Below are positions 41,992 to 51,245 of a stretch of DNA of 64,000 bases, one piece after another; within the stretch, counting starts at the first letter, position 1; each line of letters begins with the position of its first letter. The notes below the pieces were generated by a model, which worked only from the letters and a program-made list of their open reading frames with translations, did no database searches and was not told the origin of the DNA. The DNA comes from Streptomyces sp. NRRL F-6131 (GTDB lineage: Bacteria > Actinomycetota > Actinomycetes > Streptomycetales > Streptomycetaceae). A program made the position numbers and the translations under genes. The stretch lies in the NCBI GenBank assembly GCA_000719695.1, contig JOHN01000017.1:186001-250000 (forward strand), in the 5' to 3' direction.

Positions 41992-43305
41992 TCAGAACCC
42001 GTCGATGTTCCAGGCCAGCAGCGGCGTGCGGAACAGCAGGTCCGCGGCCACCACCGCACCGGGCCGCAGCTCGGTGATCCGCCCGGCCACCGCGAGCCGG
42101 GGCAGCGTCTCACCGCCGAGGTAGAGCGCGCCCAGCGCCGAGGCGTCCAGCGCCAGGTCGGCCTCGTCCTCGGTCCGGACACAGCGACCGGTGCCGTCCG
42201 GGGCGACCTCGATCGCCCAGCGGCCGGCGGCGGGGCCCGCCGGGTCGTCGACGTCCAGCACCACGCGCCCGGGCGCGCCGTACGTCCGGGCGTTGAAGGC
42301 GGCCTCGACGTCCAGCACCCGCAGCCACATGTAGTCGGCGTTGTCGACGTGCGGCGTCGCGGCGCGCGGGTCGTTCAGCAGCAGCGGCAACGGGTCGTCC
42401 GGGCCGACGTTCTCGACCACGACCTTGCGCACCCAGTCGACCGAGCAGACGAAACGCCACAGCTCGGTGGCGGTGGGCCGGTCGACGGCGAAGAGGTCGA
42501 GGACGGTGAGCGTGCAGTTCGGGTAGGAGCCGTCCCAGGTGTCGTCGACCTTGTAGACGGCCAGACCGGTCGGGGTGCCCTCGGCGTCCCGGTGGACGGC
42601 GGCGAAGGGCTCCTTCCAGTCGAAGCCGGGGACCTCGAGCTCACCGGTGTAGCGCTGCCAGGTCACCGCGTCGCGGCCGATCGCCCCGGCCTGGGTGACC
42701 CGCCAGCGGTCGAACAGCTCGGGGCCGAGCTTGCGCAGCTCCGCCATGTCCACCAGCTCGATCCGTCCGCCGGGCACGGTGGGCAGGCCGTCCCGCAGGC
42801 CGCCGGCCCGGAGCAGGTCGATGTTCCAGCCGCACCCGCGGGTGGCCGGACCGAAGCCGTACCGGCCGTAGATGTTGTACTCGGCGGCGATCAGGATCGC
42901 GACGGCGGCGCCGCGCTCCCGGGCGGCCTCGAGGTCCCGGGTCATCATCCGGCGGAGCAGTCCGCGCCGCCGGTGGGTGGAGGTCACGGTGACGGCGGTG
43001 ATCGCGTCGGCCGTGACGACGGCTCCGCCCGGGACGGTCAACTCGGTGTCGAAGCTGCGGAAGGTGGCGACGAACCGGCCGTCGTCCACCGCCCCGAGCA
43101 TCCGGCCCGGCTCCCACTGACGGCGGCGGAACTCGGTGGCCCGGCCCACGTGCGGGCGCAGGAAGCCCCGGGAGAGCGCGCGGTCCCACGCCTCGACCTC
43201 GTCCTCACCGATCGCCCGGATCTCGATCCCGCCGACGACGTCGGCCTCCTCCGGCGAGCGGCCGGTGCCCGGATCGCGGGACCCGCCGTACGTTTCGTTG
43301 CCCAT
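41992..43305 (-). CDS. Eis-like N-acetyltransferase
   Basis: A 437-residue protein with the three-part layout of Eis proteins: an N-terminal GNAT domain (about 28-160; AVTVTSTHRRRGLLRRMMTR is the acetyl-CoA loop region), a second GNAT-like domain (160-300) and a C-terminal sterol-carrier-like domain (315-437). The C-terminal carboxylate ends as LLAWNIDGF, as in the family, where it joins the active site. Eis proteins acetylate aminoglycosides and other amines and form hexamers. GTG/ATG choice: ATG 43305 is taken; the first 25 residues are variable. No partner genes are adjacent. Confidence 0.88.
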   Translation of the reverse strand: MGNETYGGSRDPGTGRSPEEADVVGGIEIRAIGEDEVEAWDRALSRGFLRPHVGRATEFRRRQWEPGRMLGAVDDGRFVATFRSFDTELTVPGGAVVTADAITAVTVTSTHRRRGLLRRMMTRDLEAARERGAAVAILIAAEYNIYGRYGFGPATRGCGWNIDLLRAGGLRDGLPTVPGGRIELVDMAELRKLGPELFDRWRVTQAGAIGRDAVTWQRYTGELEVPGFDWKEPFAAVHRDAEGTPTGLAVYKVDDTWDGSYPNCTLTVLDLFAVDRPTATELWRFVCSVDWVRKVVVENVGPDDPLPLLLNDPRAATPHVDNADYMWLRVLDVEAAFNARTYGAPGRVVLDVDDPAGPAAGRWAIEVAPDGTGRCVRTEDEADLALDASALGALYLGGETLPRLAVAGRITELRPGAVVAADLLFRTPLLAWNIDGF

Positions 43306-43410
43306 TCGCTCACCGTACGGCGGGCTTTCGCCGAGAGCATCCGATTTATTCCGCCCCCGTCCGGGGCTGGTCGACGGCGGATCGGGAGCCGGTCAGGGGC
43401 GGGCAGCCGG

Positions 43411-44790
43411 TCAGGGGCGGGCGTAGAAGTCGGGGGTGCCCATGATCCAGAGGCTGGCCTGTTTGATCGGCAGGCCGGCGCGGGGGGCCTCGATCATCTG
43501 GTCGTCGCCGATGTAGAGGCCGACGTGGTGGATGTCGGCGGCGCGGCCGGTGGTGCTCCAGAAGACCAGGTCGCCGGGGCGGAGCTGGCGGTAGGTGAGC
43601 GGGGTGGACTGCGCGTACTGGTCGGCGGCGAAGTGGTTGAGCCGCTTGCCGCCCTGACGCCACGCCATCATGGTCAGCCCGGAGCAGTCGTAGCCGCCCG
43701 GGCCTTCGCCGCCCCAGACGTACGGCAGGCCGATCTTGGAGCGGGCGAAGGCCACCGCGGCGGCGGCGCCCTCGGCCGACCAGGGGCGCGCGGCCGGGGG
43801 TGCGGCGGCGGGCGGGCCGGGCTTGGCGGACCCGGCGGCGGAGGCGGCCGCGGCGGCCGCCCGTTCCGCCGCCGCCCTGGCCTCGGCCTCCCGGGCGGCC
43901 TGCTCCGCCGCGGCCCGTTCGGCCGCCTCGCGTTCGGCCGCCGCCTTCTCCGCGGCCGCGCGCGCGGCCGCCTCGGCCTCCCGGGCGGCGATCGCCTCCA
44001 GGGCCTCCCTCCGCTGCCGCTCCAGCTCGACCGTGGTGCGGCGGGCGGCGGCCAGCTCGGCGAGCAGCTGCTCGCGCCGCAGGCCGGTGGCCACGACCTG
44101 GTTCTGCTGCTCCGTCAGCCGGACCTCGGCACGTTCCCGGGCGGCGCCGACCGCGGCGGCGGCCCGTTCGGCGGCCTCGGTCGCGGTGCGCGCGGCGGCG
44201 GAGGCCCGGCCGGCCTCGGCGGCGGTGGAGACCGCCGCGTCGAGGATCTGCCGGGACCGGTCGCTGGCGACCCCGACCACCGCGGCCCGGTCCCCGGCCT
44301 CGCGCGGGCCGTGGGCGCCGAGCAGGGCGTTGATCGCGGAGAGTTCGGCGCTGGTGCCCTGTCGGTAGGTTTCGGCGGCCAGGGCGGCGGCGTCCTCGGC
44401 GGCCGCGGCCCGCTCGGCCTCGGCGGCGGCGGCCCGCTCGGCGGCGGCGGACTCCTCGGTGCGGGCCCGGGCGAGGGTCAGCCGGGCGCCGTTGTACGCC
44501 TCGACGGCCTGTTCGGCGGCCCGGGCGGCGGTGTCGAGTGCGGTCCGGGCTGCGGTGAGGCCGGCCTCGATGACGGCGACCGAGCCGGCCCTGAGGTCGG
44601 CCTCGGCCCGGGCCCGGTCGATCTCCTCGGTCGAGGGATAGGCCTCCTCGCCCGACCCGGCGGCGGGTCCGGCCGGGTCGGCGGCGGCGCTGGGCTCGCC
44701 GGGCTCCACCGGGGCCGCCGCCGCGACGGGGAGCAGCCCGAGCAGGGCGGTGAGGGACAACAGGAGGGTCGGCAGGAGTCTGCGCGCCAC
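43411..44790 (-). CDS. Secreted NlpC/P60 peptidoglycan hydrolase with coiled coil
   Basis: A 459-residue secreted endopeptidase of the RipA type that cuts stem peptides of the cell wall. A signal peptide (RRLLPTLLLSLTALLGLLPV) is followed by a very long Ala/Glu/Arg coiled coil (about 55-320) and a Pro linker. The NlpC/P60 domain occupies 340-459, with catalytic Cys 369 (GGYDCSGLTMM), His 422 (IHHVGLYIGDD) and a third polar residue beyond. The coiled coil probably blocks or positions the enzyme, as in RipA. No ydaO riboswitch is visible upstream, though some streptomycete wall hydrolase genes have one. Confidence 0.9.
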   Translation of the reverse strand: MARRLLPTLLLSLTALLGLLPVAAAAPVEPGEPSAAADPAGPAAGSGEEAYPSTEEIDRARAEADLRAGSVAVIEAGLTAARTALDTAARAAEQAVEAYNGARLTLARARTEESAAAERAAAAEAERAAAAEDAAALAAETYRQGTSAELSAINALLGAHGPREAGDRAAVVGVASDRSRQILDAAVSTAAEAGRASAAARTATEAAERAAAAVGAARERAEVRLTEQQNQVVATGLRREQLLAELAAARRTTVELERQRREALEAIAAREAEAAARAAAEKAAAEREAAERAAAEQAAREAEARAAAERAAAAAASAAGSAKPGPPAAAPPAARPWSAEGAAAAVAFARSKIGLPYVWGGEGPGGYDCSGLTMMAWRQGGKRLNHFAADQYAQSTPLTYRQLRPGDLVFWSTTGRAADIHHVGLYIGDDQMIEAPRAGLPIKQASLWIMGTPDFYARP

Positions 44791-45151
44791 GATCCAGCCC
44801 TTCGAACGGTCACGAGGGAGCAGCCGCCCACCGGCACCCCCGAGGCACCGGCATCACCGGGGCACCGGCAGACCCGTACACCGGCCGACCGACCGACCCG
44901 CGGACCGCCAGAACGGCAGAACGGCCGCCCGGGGCAGCGACGGGGACGGGGGTGGTGGTGGGGACGGTCGACGCCCGGCCCCATCACCACCGGAAGCCCG
45001 GCGAAGCATCCCATTCCGTGACAAGACGGTCACTGCTCGCCATGTTCTCAAGCCGGACGGCTTTCACACCTCAAGCCCGCACCGCCGACCGGGTGACCAT
45101 CAGATGATCTGACCGCAAACCGGCCCCGTCCGGGCGGTCAGGGTATACGAA
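44791..45151. other. 361-bp intergenic region between two leftward genes
   Basis: Contains imperfect CACCGGCA and GACC repeats but no gene. It must carry the promoter of the NlpC/P60 gene. I see no riboswitch-like conserved core or long hairpin. Confidence 0.4.
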
Positions 45152-46285
45152 CTAACGGCTCATCCGACGCGTACGCGGCCGGAGCCAGCGGTGCCCACCC
45201 GGCCGGACGGTCTGCCCGGTCGGCCGGACGGCGTACGTCCTGCTGCGACCGGCCCGGACGGCCCGCCGGCGCTGCTGGGAGCGGCCCTGCGGTCCCGTCG
45301 GATCGGCCGCCGTGCCGTACCCGCCCGCTCCGCCGTACGCCGCGCCCTTGCCGGCGCCGCCGTTGCCGCCGCCCCCGGAGGTCCGGCGGCTGCCGGACGG
45401 GTGCTCGCCCGCGCCCGCCGCCGAGCGGCGGTCGGCCAGCCGGGCGGACCGCCGGGCCAGCGCCCGGGCGGCGTGTGCGTCCAGGTGGGCGCTGGCCCGG
45501 GCGGCCATCCGCTCGGCCACCCGGTGGGCGGCCGGGTGGTTGGCCGACACCTTGTCGGGCGCCCCGGCGATCAGGTCGAAGAGCCAGGTGCGGGCGATGT
45601 CCGCACGCCGGTGCAGACGACGCTCGCGCCGGAGCGCCCGGGCCCGGCGGCGCGGACGCTCGGCGTACCGCCAGCGCGCCCAGGGGCTGCTCGGCCGGGC
45701 CAGCCGGATCGCGCCGACCCAGGACAGGCCGGGCACCATGATGCCCAGCAGACCGGTCCACATCTTGCCCTTGAGCAGGGTGACGACCATGGCCAGCGCG
45801 TTCACCGAGATCACCGTGACCAGGCCCCACCTGGTCTCCCCGGTGGGCTCGGCGCCGAGCGGCACGTACCCGACCAGCAGCAGGCCGGTGAAGAGGATCC
45901 CGAAGATCACCGCGTCCACCGACTTGCGGCCCTGCTCGCTCCAGTAGACGTCGTCCAGGTGCAGGATCAGCGCGAACTCGTCCAGCACCAGGCCGCAGCC
46001 GATCCCGAAGAGCAGGCCGAAGAGGTCGATCCACGGGTGGCCGCCGTAGGTGGCGAACACTCCGATGCCGCCGACCAGCAGGAAGCCCAGGCCGAAGACC
46101 ATGTGGTGGATGTGCAGCCCGCCGGGCGTCACGTTGCCGGGCCACCAGCGCACCTGGGCCCTGATCATCCGCACGCTGAAGCGGATGAAGACGAACGAGG
46201 TGATGAACCCGACCAGCAGCAGGAACAGCGGTTGTTTGTGCGCGAGGACGATGTGCTCGCGGTAGCCGTCCAGCAATGTGGTCAT
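45152..46285 (-). CDS. Conserved multi-pass membrane protein
   Basis: A 377-residue protein with about six membrane segments in the first 190 residues (LFLLLVGFITSFVFIRFSV, HHMVFGLGFLLVGGIGVFAT, IDLFGLLFGIGCGLVLDEFA, AVIFGILFTGLLLVGYVPLG, LVTVISVNALAMVVTLLKG). A His cluster (GLHIHHMVFG) and an acidic one (DEFALILHLDDVYW) lie in membrane-proximal positions and could bind metal. The C-terminal half is a highly basic Arg/Ala/Gly cytoplasmic tail. It is a known actinobacterial conserved hypothetical family; no function is recognised. It is 73 nt downstream of the ThrE gene on the same strand. Confidence 0.7.
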   Translation of the reverse strand: MTTLLDGYREHIVLAHKQPLFLLLVGFITSFVFIRFSVRMIRAQVRWWPGNVTPGGLHIHHMVFGLGFLLVGGIGVFATYGGHPWIDLFGLLFGIGCGLVLDEFALILHLDDVYWSEQGRKSVDAVIFGILFTGLLLVGYVPLGAEPTGETRWGLVTVISVNALAMVVTLLKGKMWTGLLGIMVPGLSWVGAIRLARPSSPWARWRYAERPRRRARALRRERRLHRRADIARTWLFDLIAGAPDKVSANHPAAHRVAERMAARASAHLDAHAARALARRSARLADRRSAAGAGEHPSGSRRTSGGGGNGGAGKGAAYGGAGGYGTAADPTGPQGRSQQRRRAVRAGRSRTYAVRPTGQTVRPGGHRWLRPRTRRMSR

Positions 46286-46358
46286 GGGTCTTACCTTCGT
46301 TCCTGGTGCTGCGTGCGGTCTGCCGCGACATGGCCCGGAGGCCGACGATCGGCGTGCG

Positions 46359-48197
46359 TCAGAAGCCGCGGGTGCGCTTGGCCGCCCGACGGGGGATCGC
46401 CGGGGCGAGCGACGGACGTTCGACCCCGACCGGGAGCTTCATGAAGAGCCGGGCGATCTCCCCTCCCAGGTTCACCCCGATGGCCAGCGCCAGGGCGATC
46501 GCGGCGGCCCGGGTGATCTGGACCAGTCCCCCGCTGGGGTGGCCCTGGGCGAACGACAGCATGCCGAGGTAGAGCGCCGAGCCGGGCATCAGCGGCCCGA
46601 TCGCGGCGGTGACGTACGGCAGCGCGGAGCCGTTGCGGTAGCGCGCCGTCAGCTGGCCGAAGAGGCCGACCAGCCCGGCCGCCACACCGGTCGCGACGAT
46701 CGGCGAGAGCTGGGCGTTGTAGGCCAGTACGCCGTAGCTGGCCCAGCCGATGCCGCTGTTCAGGGTGACCAGGGCGAGCGAGCGGCGGTCGGTCTGCAGC
46801 AGCATCGCGAAGGCGCAGGTCAGCACCAGCGCGGCGACCATCTGGACGGGCGGGTAGCTGACCCCGACCAGTGACTCGTCCGGCTTGAGCTTCGCCTGGA
46901 AGCCGACCCCCAGGTAGAGGATCAGCATCACGCCGATGACGATGCCCGCCACCAGGTAGATCACCTCCAGCAGCCGGGCCGCGGCGGTGATGTAGAAGCC
47001 GGTCAGACCGTCCTGCACGGCGGCGACCAGGGCGCGCCCGGGCAGCAGGGCGAACAGCCCACCGGTGATCACCACCGATCCGCGCAGGCCCAGGTCGTTG
47101 AAGGAGAGCACGATGCCGGAGGCCGCGGCCGGCATCGCGGCCAGCACGAACTGGTAGAACTCCGGCAGTCCGCGACGGGCGACCAGCGAGGCCAGCCGGT
47201 CGCCGAGCACGGCGGCGACGAAGGCGCTGAGGAAGACCAGCCAGGCCTTGTCGTCGATCCGGCCGCCGACCAGGAAGGTGGCCGCCCCGGCCAGCAGACC
47301 GGTGTTCAGGGCGAGCATCCAGGCCGGGTACGGGTGCCGGTTGCGGCGGATCACCGCGAGCCGGCGGTAGGCGTCGTTGACGCTCACCCGCTCGGCGGTG
47401 ATGTCCGCGACCAGCTCGTACACGGCGTTCAGCCGGGTGTAGTCGGAGGTGCGGCGGCGGACCACCCGGTCGGCGGTGACCGGCGGCTCGACCAGCGAGG
47501 GCTGGTGGGAGATGCCGATCAGGGTGAAGGTGACCTGCGGTTCGCAGCGGTCCAGCCGGTAGGCGTGCGCGATGCCGAGCATGGCCGCCTCGACGTCCTC
47601 GGCGGCCTCGCCGCTGGCCAGCAGCAGCTCGCCGATGCGCAGGGTCAGGTCGAGGACGCGCGGGACGTTGCGGCCGGCGGCGGCCGAGGGGTGCAGTTCG
47701 CGGGCGGTCCGTTCGAAGGCCGGGCGCTCGGACATCGGGGTGCGCAGCAGGGTGCGCATCCGGTCCGGCCACGGCGCCTCGCCCGGGGCGCCGGGCTTGA
47801 GGATGCCGACCGGGATGCCGGTCGGCGGGGTGTAGCCGGCGGCGCGCCACTCCTCGGGGGTGAGGGTGTCCTCGGCCACCGAGCGGGGGCAGGGCCGCGC
47901 GTCCGCCGGAGCCGCGTCGGCCGGCGGCTCCCCGGCGGCCGGCGTCGGCCAGGGCTCCGCTTCGGGCTCCGGCTCGGGCGCCAGCAGGCCCCTGGTCTCG
48001 GGAACGGGCAGGGCGAGCGGGATCTCCACGGTCGGCTCGACGACCGGGGCCGGGTGCCCGAGCAGCCCCTCGGTGGGCGGCGCGTCCGACGGGTGGACCG
48101 GCCGTGCCCCGGACGCGGGACGGGCCTGCCGCTGCGACCGGACGCCCCGGCCGCCCCTGGCCCTCTTGCCGCCGCCCGGCCGGCCCCGCTTCGGCAC
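46359..48197 (-). CDS. ThrE-type threonine/serine exporter
   Basis: A 612-residue exporter with a 150-residue disordered N-terminus. The ThrE domain (about 175-420; LDLTLRIGELLLASGEAAED, VVRRRTSDYTRLNAVYELV) is followed by membrane helices and the second ThrE-like domain (about 440-590; GIGWASYGVLAYNAQLSPIV). It should export threonine/serine or related small amino acids using the ion gradient. GTG 48197 is chosen because AAGGAG lies 5 nt upstream; the longer frame to 48290 has no signal. It may share a transcript with the membrane protein at 45152. Confidence 0.87.
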   Translation of the reverse strand: MPKRGRPGGGKRARGGRGVRSQRQARPASGARPVHPSDAPPTEGLLGHPAPVVEPTVEIPLALPVPETRGLLAPEPEPEAEPWPTPAAGEPPADAAPADARPCPRSVAEDTLTPEEWRAAGYTPPTGIPVGILKPGAPGEAPWPDRMRTLLRTPMSERPAFERTARELHPSAAAGRNVPRVLDLTLRIGELLLASGEAAEDVEAAMLGIAHAYRLDRCEPQVTFTLIGISHQPSLVEPPVTADRVVRRRTSDYTRLNAVYELVADITAERVSVNDAYRRLAVIRRNRHPYPAWMLALNTGLLAGAATFLVGGRIDDKAWLVFLSAFVAAVLGDRLASLVARRGLPEFYQFVLAAMPAAASGIVLSFNDLGLRGSVVITGGLFALLPGRALVAAVQDGLTGFYITAAARLLEVIYLVAGIVIGVMLILYLGVGFQAKLKPDESLVGVSYPPVQMVAALVLTCAFAMLLQTDRRSLALVTLNSGIGWASYGVLAYNAQLSPIVATGVAAGLVGLFGQLTARYRNGSALPYVTAAIGPLMPGSALYLGMLSFAQGHPSGGLVQITRAAAIALALAIGVNLGGEIARLFMKLPVGVERPSLAPAIPRRAAKRTRGF

Positions 48198-48324
48198 TTC
48201 CGCTCCTTGCCGCCCCTGGCGGTGCCGGTCCCCCGGGCCGCCGCTCGATCTCCGGATACACCTTGCCCGATCGAACTGCCGGACGCACATGTACGGGGCG
48301 GCGGGCCCGGGGTCGCGCGGACGC

Positions 48325-49038
48325 CTACCCGGCGCGGTGGCGGCCGCCGGTCCCGGCGACCGGGGCCGCGGCGGGGTCCGCGGCGGCCGTTCCGGCCGGG
48401 GCGGAGCGGTCGGCCCGGCCGGAACGGCGGGCGCGGAGCAGCTCCACGGCCACCGGTACCACCGAGACCAGCACGATGCCGATCAGGATCGCCTCGATGT
48501 GGTCCCGGACGAACTGGATCTGCCCGAGGAAGTAGCCGAGCACGGTGACGCCGGCGCCCCAGAGCACGCCGCCGATGACGTTGTAGACGACGAAGACGCG
48601 GTAGTTCATCGCGCTCACCCCGGCGACGATCGGGGTGAAGGTGCGCACGATCGGCACGAACCGGGCCAGCACGATCGCCTTGGGTCCGTGCCGCTCGAAG
48701 AAGGCGGCGGCCTTCTCCACGTTCTCCTGCTTGAACAGCCGGGAGTCGGGGCGGCGGAACAGGCTCGGTCCGACCTTGCGCCCGAACAGGTAGCCGACCT
48801 GGTCGCCGGCCACCGCGGCGGCCACGATCAGCACGCAGATCAGCCAGAGCGGCTGGTCCAGGTAGCTGCCGTCGGCCACCAGCAGGCCGGTGGTGAAGAG
48901 CAGCGAGTCACCGGGGAGGAAGAAGCCGATCAGCAGGCCCGACTCGGCGAAGACGATGGCCAGGATGCCGATCGGCCCGAAGGTGGAGATCAGGTAGGTC
49001 GGATCGAGCCAGGAAGGGCCGAGGGCGAGGCTGGTCAC
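48325..49038 (-). CDS. DedA-family membrane protein
   Basis: A 237-residue protein of the DedA/SNARE-associated (VTT) family. Typical parts are FAESGLLIGFFLPGDSLLFT, the GDQVGYLFGRKVG turn with the re-entrant loop and FFERHGPKAIVLARFVPIVR. DedA proteins flip undecaprenyl phosphate or phospholipids across the membrane. The final 35 residues are an Ala/Arg tail. GTG 49038 has AGGAG at 9 nt and is preferred to 49080. It is followed by the ThrE gene after a 127-nt gap. Confidence 0.9.
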   Translation of the reverse strand: MTSLALGPSWLDPTYLISTFGPIGILAIVFAESGLLIGFFLPGDSLLFTTGLLVADGSYLDQPLWLICVLIVAAAVAGDQVGYLFGRKVGPSLFRRPDSRLFKQENVEKAAAFFERHGPKAIVLARFVPIVRTFTPIVAGVSAMNYRVFVVYNVIGGVLWGAGVTVLGYFLGQIQFVRDHIEAILIGIVLVSVVPVAVELLRARRSGRADRSAPAGTAAADPAAAPVAGTGGRHRAG

Positions 49039-49300
49039 GGGGCGGGACTCCTGAGGGCCTGAAGGGTCGACTCTTGGCAATAAAACAGTAAAGCATTCAC
49101 CAAGGAACCTTCGAACACTCCTGATCCGGACCGCAGTCGGACAATCATCCGGGTACCACCATCGGGCGAATCCCCACCCATTCGGTGGAGTTCGCCCGTG
49201 ACGCTGGTGAATCCTGGTCGTGCGACGTCAGGCAACGGCGCTGCGGAGCGGCCACTCCGGAACGCGCCACCATTCGCACCCCACCCTCAGGGAGACCATC

Positions 49301-49615
49301 GTGTCCCGTATCCGCGCAGCCGCCGCCGTCACCGCCCTCGGGGCCTTCCTCCTCGCCGGCATCGGCACCGCCCACGCCGACAACGGCGCCGGCGCGGACC
49401 ACCACTCCAACAGCAGCGTGGTGAGCAACACCGGCTCCGGCAACATCATCGGCAACGTCCACGGCAACGTGATCAGCAACCAGCAGACCGCCACCGGCTC
49501 CGGTGCCAGCAACCAGAGCAACACCCTCGCCGCGACCGGAAACGCCGGCAACATCGGCGCGCTGCAGGGCAACGGCAACCTCGCCGCGCTGATCGCCCCG
49601 CAGTTCGGCGGCTGA
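49301..49615 (+). CDS. Small secreted Asn/Gly-rich protein
   Basis: A 104-residue protein with a signal peptide (MSRIRAAAAVTALGAFLLAG, cleaved after HA at 24-26). The mature 78 residues have repeating Asn/Gly motifs at 7-10 residue spacing: SNTGSGNIIGNVHGNVISNQ, then ASNQSNTLAATGNAGNIGAL and QGNGNLAALIAP. There is no Cys. The spacing resembles beta-solenoid or amyloid-like secreted proteins; it is not a chaplin, which would have the GNSVNVVG-type motif with Cys. The GTG at 49301 has GGGAGA upstream. It stands alone and ends at a bidirectional terminator. Confidence 0.7.
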   Translation: MSRIRAAAAVTALGAFLLAGIGTAHADNGAGADHHSNSSVVSNTGSGNIIGNVHGNVISNQQTATGSGASNQSNTLAATGNAGNIGALQGNGNLAALIAPQFGG

Positions 49616-49647
49616 GCCACGCCCCGCCCCTGAGCACCTCCGCCGCT

Positions 49648-49695
49648 CGCGGCCGGGTGACCGCCCCACCGACGTGGGGCGGTCACCCGGCCGCG
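49648..49695. terminator. 22-bp bidirectional hairpin
   Basis: A perfect stem (49648-49669 with 49674-49695) with a 4-nt loop. It overlaps the last codons and the stop of the tandem TetR gene. Confidence 0.85.
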
Positions 49696-51017
49696 TCGTG
49701 CGTCACCGCCGGACCAGCCCGTGACGGGACGTCCGCCCGTGAGAGGACGTCCGCCGCCACGGGGACGTCCGCCGGTGACGGGACGTCCGCCGGTCCGGGC
49801 AGCCCCAGGACGGCGCGGCCGATCCGCAGCAGGCAGTCGTCCAGATCCGGCCGCACGCTGTACGGCCGGTTCCGCACCCCGTCGTTGACCAGTGAGAACA
49901 GTGCGTGGACCCGGATCCGGGCCGCCGCCGCGTCCTCCTCCGGCCGGACCCGGACGAGCAGGTCCACCCAGCCGCGCAGGAAGTCCCGCCGGAAGTCCAC
50001 CGCGGCCCGGCGGTCCGGCGGCGCCAGCCGCTCGGTCTCGCTCAGCATCACGCCCAGGTAGTCCCCGTGGCGCCGGGCGAAGTCCACGTACGCGGCCAGG
50101 CCCGCCGCCAGGGCGCGCTCCGGCCCGCCCGGTGTGCCGGTGATCGCGCCGCCGACCTCGTGCCAGAGCCGCTCGCGCCCCCGGACCAGGGCCGCGGCCA
50201 GCAGCTGCGCCTTGCTGTCGAAGTGCCGGTAGACGCTGGGCCCGGTGATCCCCACCGCGGCGCCCAGCCGGTCGGTGCTGACGTTGTCGAAGCCCCGCCG
50301 GTGGAACAGCCGGACGGCAGCCGCCACCAGCTCCTCACGGCGCGACTGCGGCCCCGGCCCGGCCCCCGCCGCGGCCTCGGGCACCGACGCCGACGGGTTC
50401 GCCGACACGGACGCGAACGCCGACGGGGACGCCGACGCGGACACCGGGACCGGCCCGGCGGCGTCGAAGCGGACGGCGAGGACCGCCGCGAGCACCTCGC
50501 GGAGCAGCCGCTCGGCCCGGCGCGGCTGCGGGGCGACCGACTGGTAGGAGAGCCCGGCGCCCGCCGACAGCGCCGACCAGCAGAGCAGTTCGGCGTCCGC
50601 GGCACCGAGCCCGGGACGTTCGGCGCGCAGCACGGCGGCCATCCGGCCGACGTCGGCGCGCAGTCCACGGCGCAGCGCCGCCCGCCGGTCCGGGGGCAGC
50701 AGTCGGGCGTCACGCTGCACCAGGGTGCCCAGCGGTCGGTGGACGACCGCGACGCCGGCCAGTCCGGCGGCGAGCTCCGCGGTCGAGCCGGCGGCGCGCA
50801 CCGCGTCGGCCAGCGCGTCCAGGCCCACCCGGAGGGTCCGGTCGAGCAGTTCGGGCTTGCCCCGGAAGTGCCGGTAGAGCGCGGGCGCGGTGATGCCCAC
50901 GCCGGCGGCGACCTCCGCCATCGAGACCCGGTGGTAGCCGTCGCGGTGGAAGCGCTCGGCGGCCACCGCCAGGATCTGTGCCCGCCGGGCCCGCACGGGC
51001 GGCCGTCGCACCACCAT
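49683..51017 (-). CDS. Tandem TetR regulator (two TetR units in one chain)
   Basis: A 444-residue protein made of two full TetR units. HTH 1 is at about 12-59 (RAQILAVAAERFHRDG, MAEVAAGVGITAPALYRHF) and HTH 2 at about 227-274 (REELVAAAVRLFHRRG, DRLGAAVGITGPSVYRHF), each followed by a helical ligand domain. An Ala/Ser linker (ASASPSAFASVSANPSAS) joins them. It could bind two operators or fold as a pseudo-dimer. ATG 51017 has GGAGG 10 nt upstream. It is divergent from an acyl-CoA dehydrogenase gene, its likely target. The C-terminus carries degenerate ADVPS repeats. Confidence 0.88.
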   Translation of the reverse strand: MVVRRPPVRARRAQILAVAAERFHRDGYHRVSMAEVAAGVGITAPALYRHFRGKPELLDRTLRVGLDALADAVRAAGSTAELAAGLAGVAVVHRPLGTLVQRDARLLPPDRRAALRRGLRADVGRMAAVLRAERPGLGAADAELLCWSALSAGAGLSYQSVAPQPRRAERLLREVLAAVLAVRFDAAGPVPVSASASPSAFASVSANPSASVPEAAAGAGPGPQSRREELVAAAVRLFHRRGFDNVSTDRLGAAVGITGPSVYRHFDSKAQLLAAALVRGRERLWHEVGGAITGTPGGPERALAAGLAAYVDFARRHGDYLGVMLSETERLAPPDRRAAVDFRRDFLRGWVDLLVRVRPEEDAAAARIRVHALFSLVNDGVRNRPYSVRPDLDDCLLRIGRAVLGLPGPADVPSPADVPVAADVLSRADVPSRAGPAVTHDAAG

Positions 51018-51245
51018 GACGCCCACCCCTCCGGTCGACCGGGGCCCGCCGCCCCGAACAGCTGCCTGGGCAGGCTAGCAGCCGTTCACTTAGGGCCTCG
51101 CGGAGCCTTTCCCTCCGGCCTCGGCAGCAGCCCCGATGCCCGTCGTCCCACCCTGGACAGGCGAAGCTACCCCCGATTAACTTGTGGGGCCATCGGCGGG
51201 CCGCCCGGCCGCGCCGGGTCAGGCACCGTCGAAGGGAGCGCCGCC

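Noticed and set aside
44791..45151. c-di-AMP (ydaO) riboswitch before the NlpC/P60 gene
   Set aside because: Such switches occur before wall-hydrolase genes in streptomycetes, but I cannot find the conserved core bases on the relevant strand.
49301..49615. Chaplin
   Set aside because: The mature protein has no Cys pair and lacks the conserved chaplin core, though it is small and secreted.
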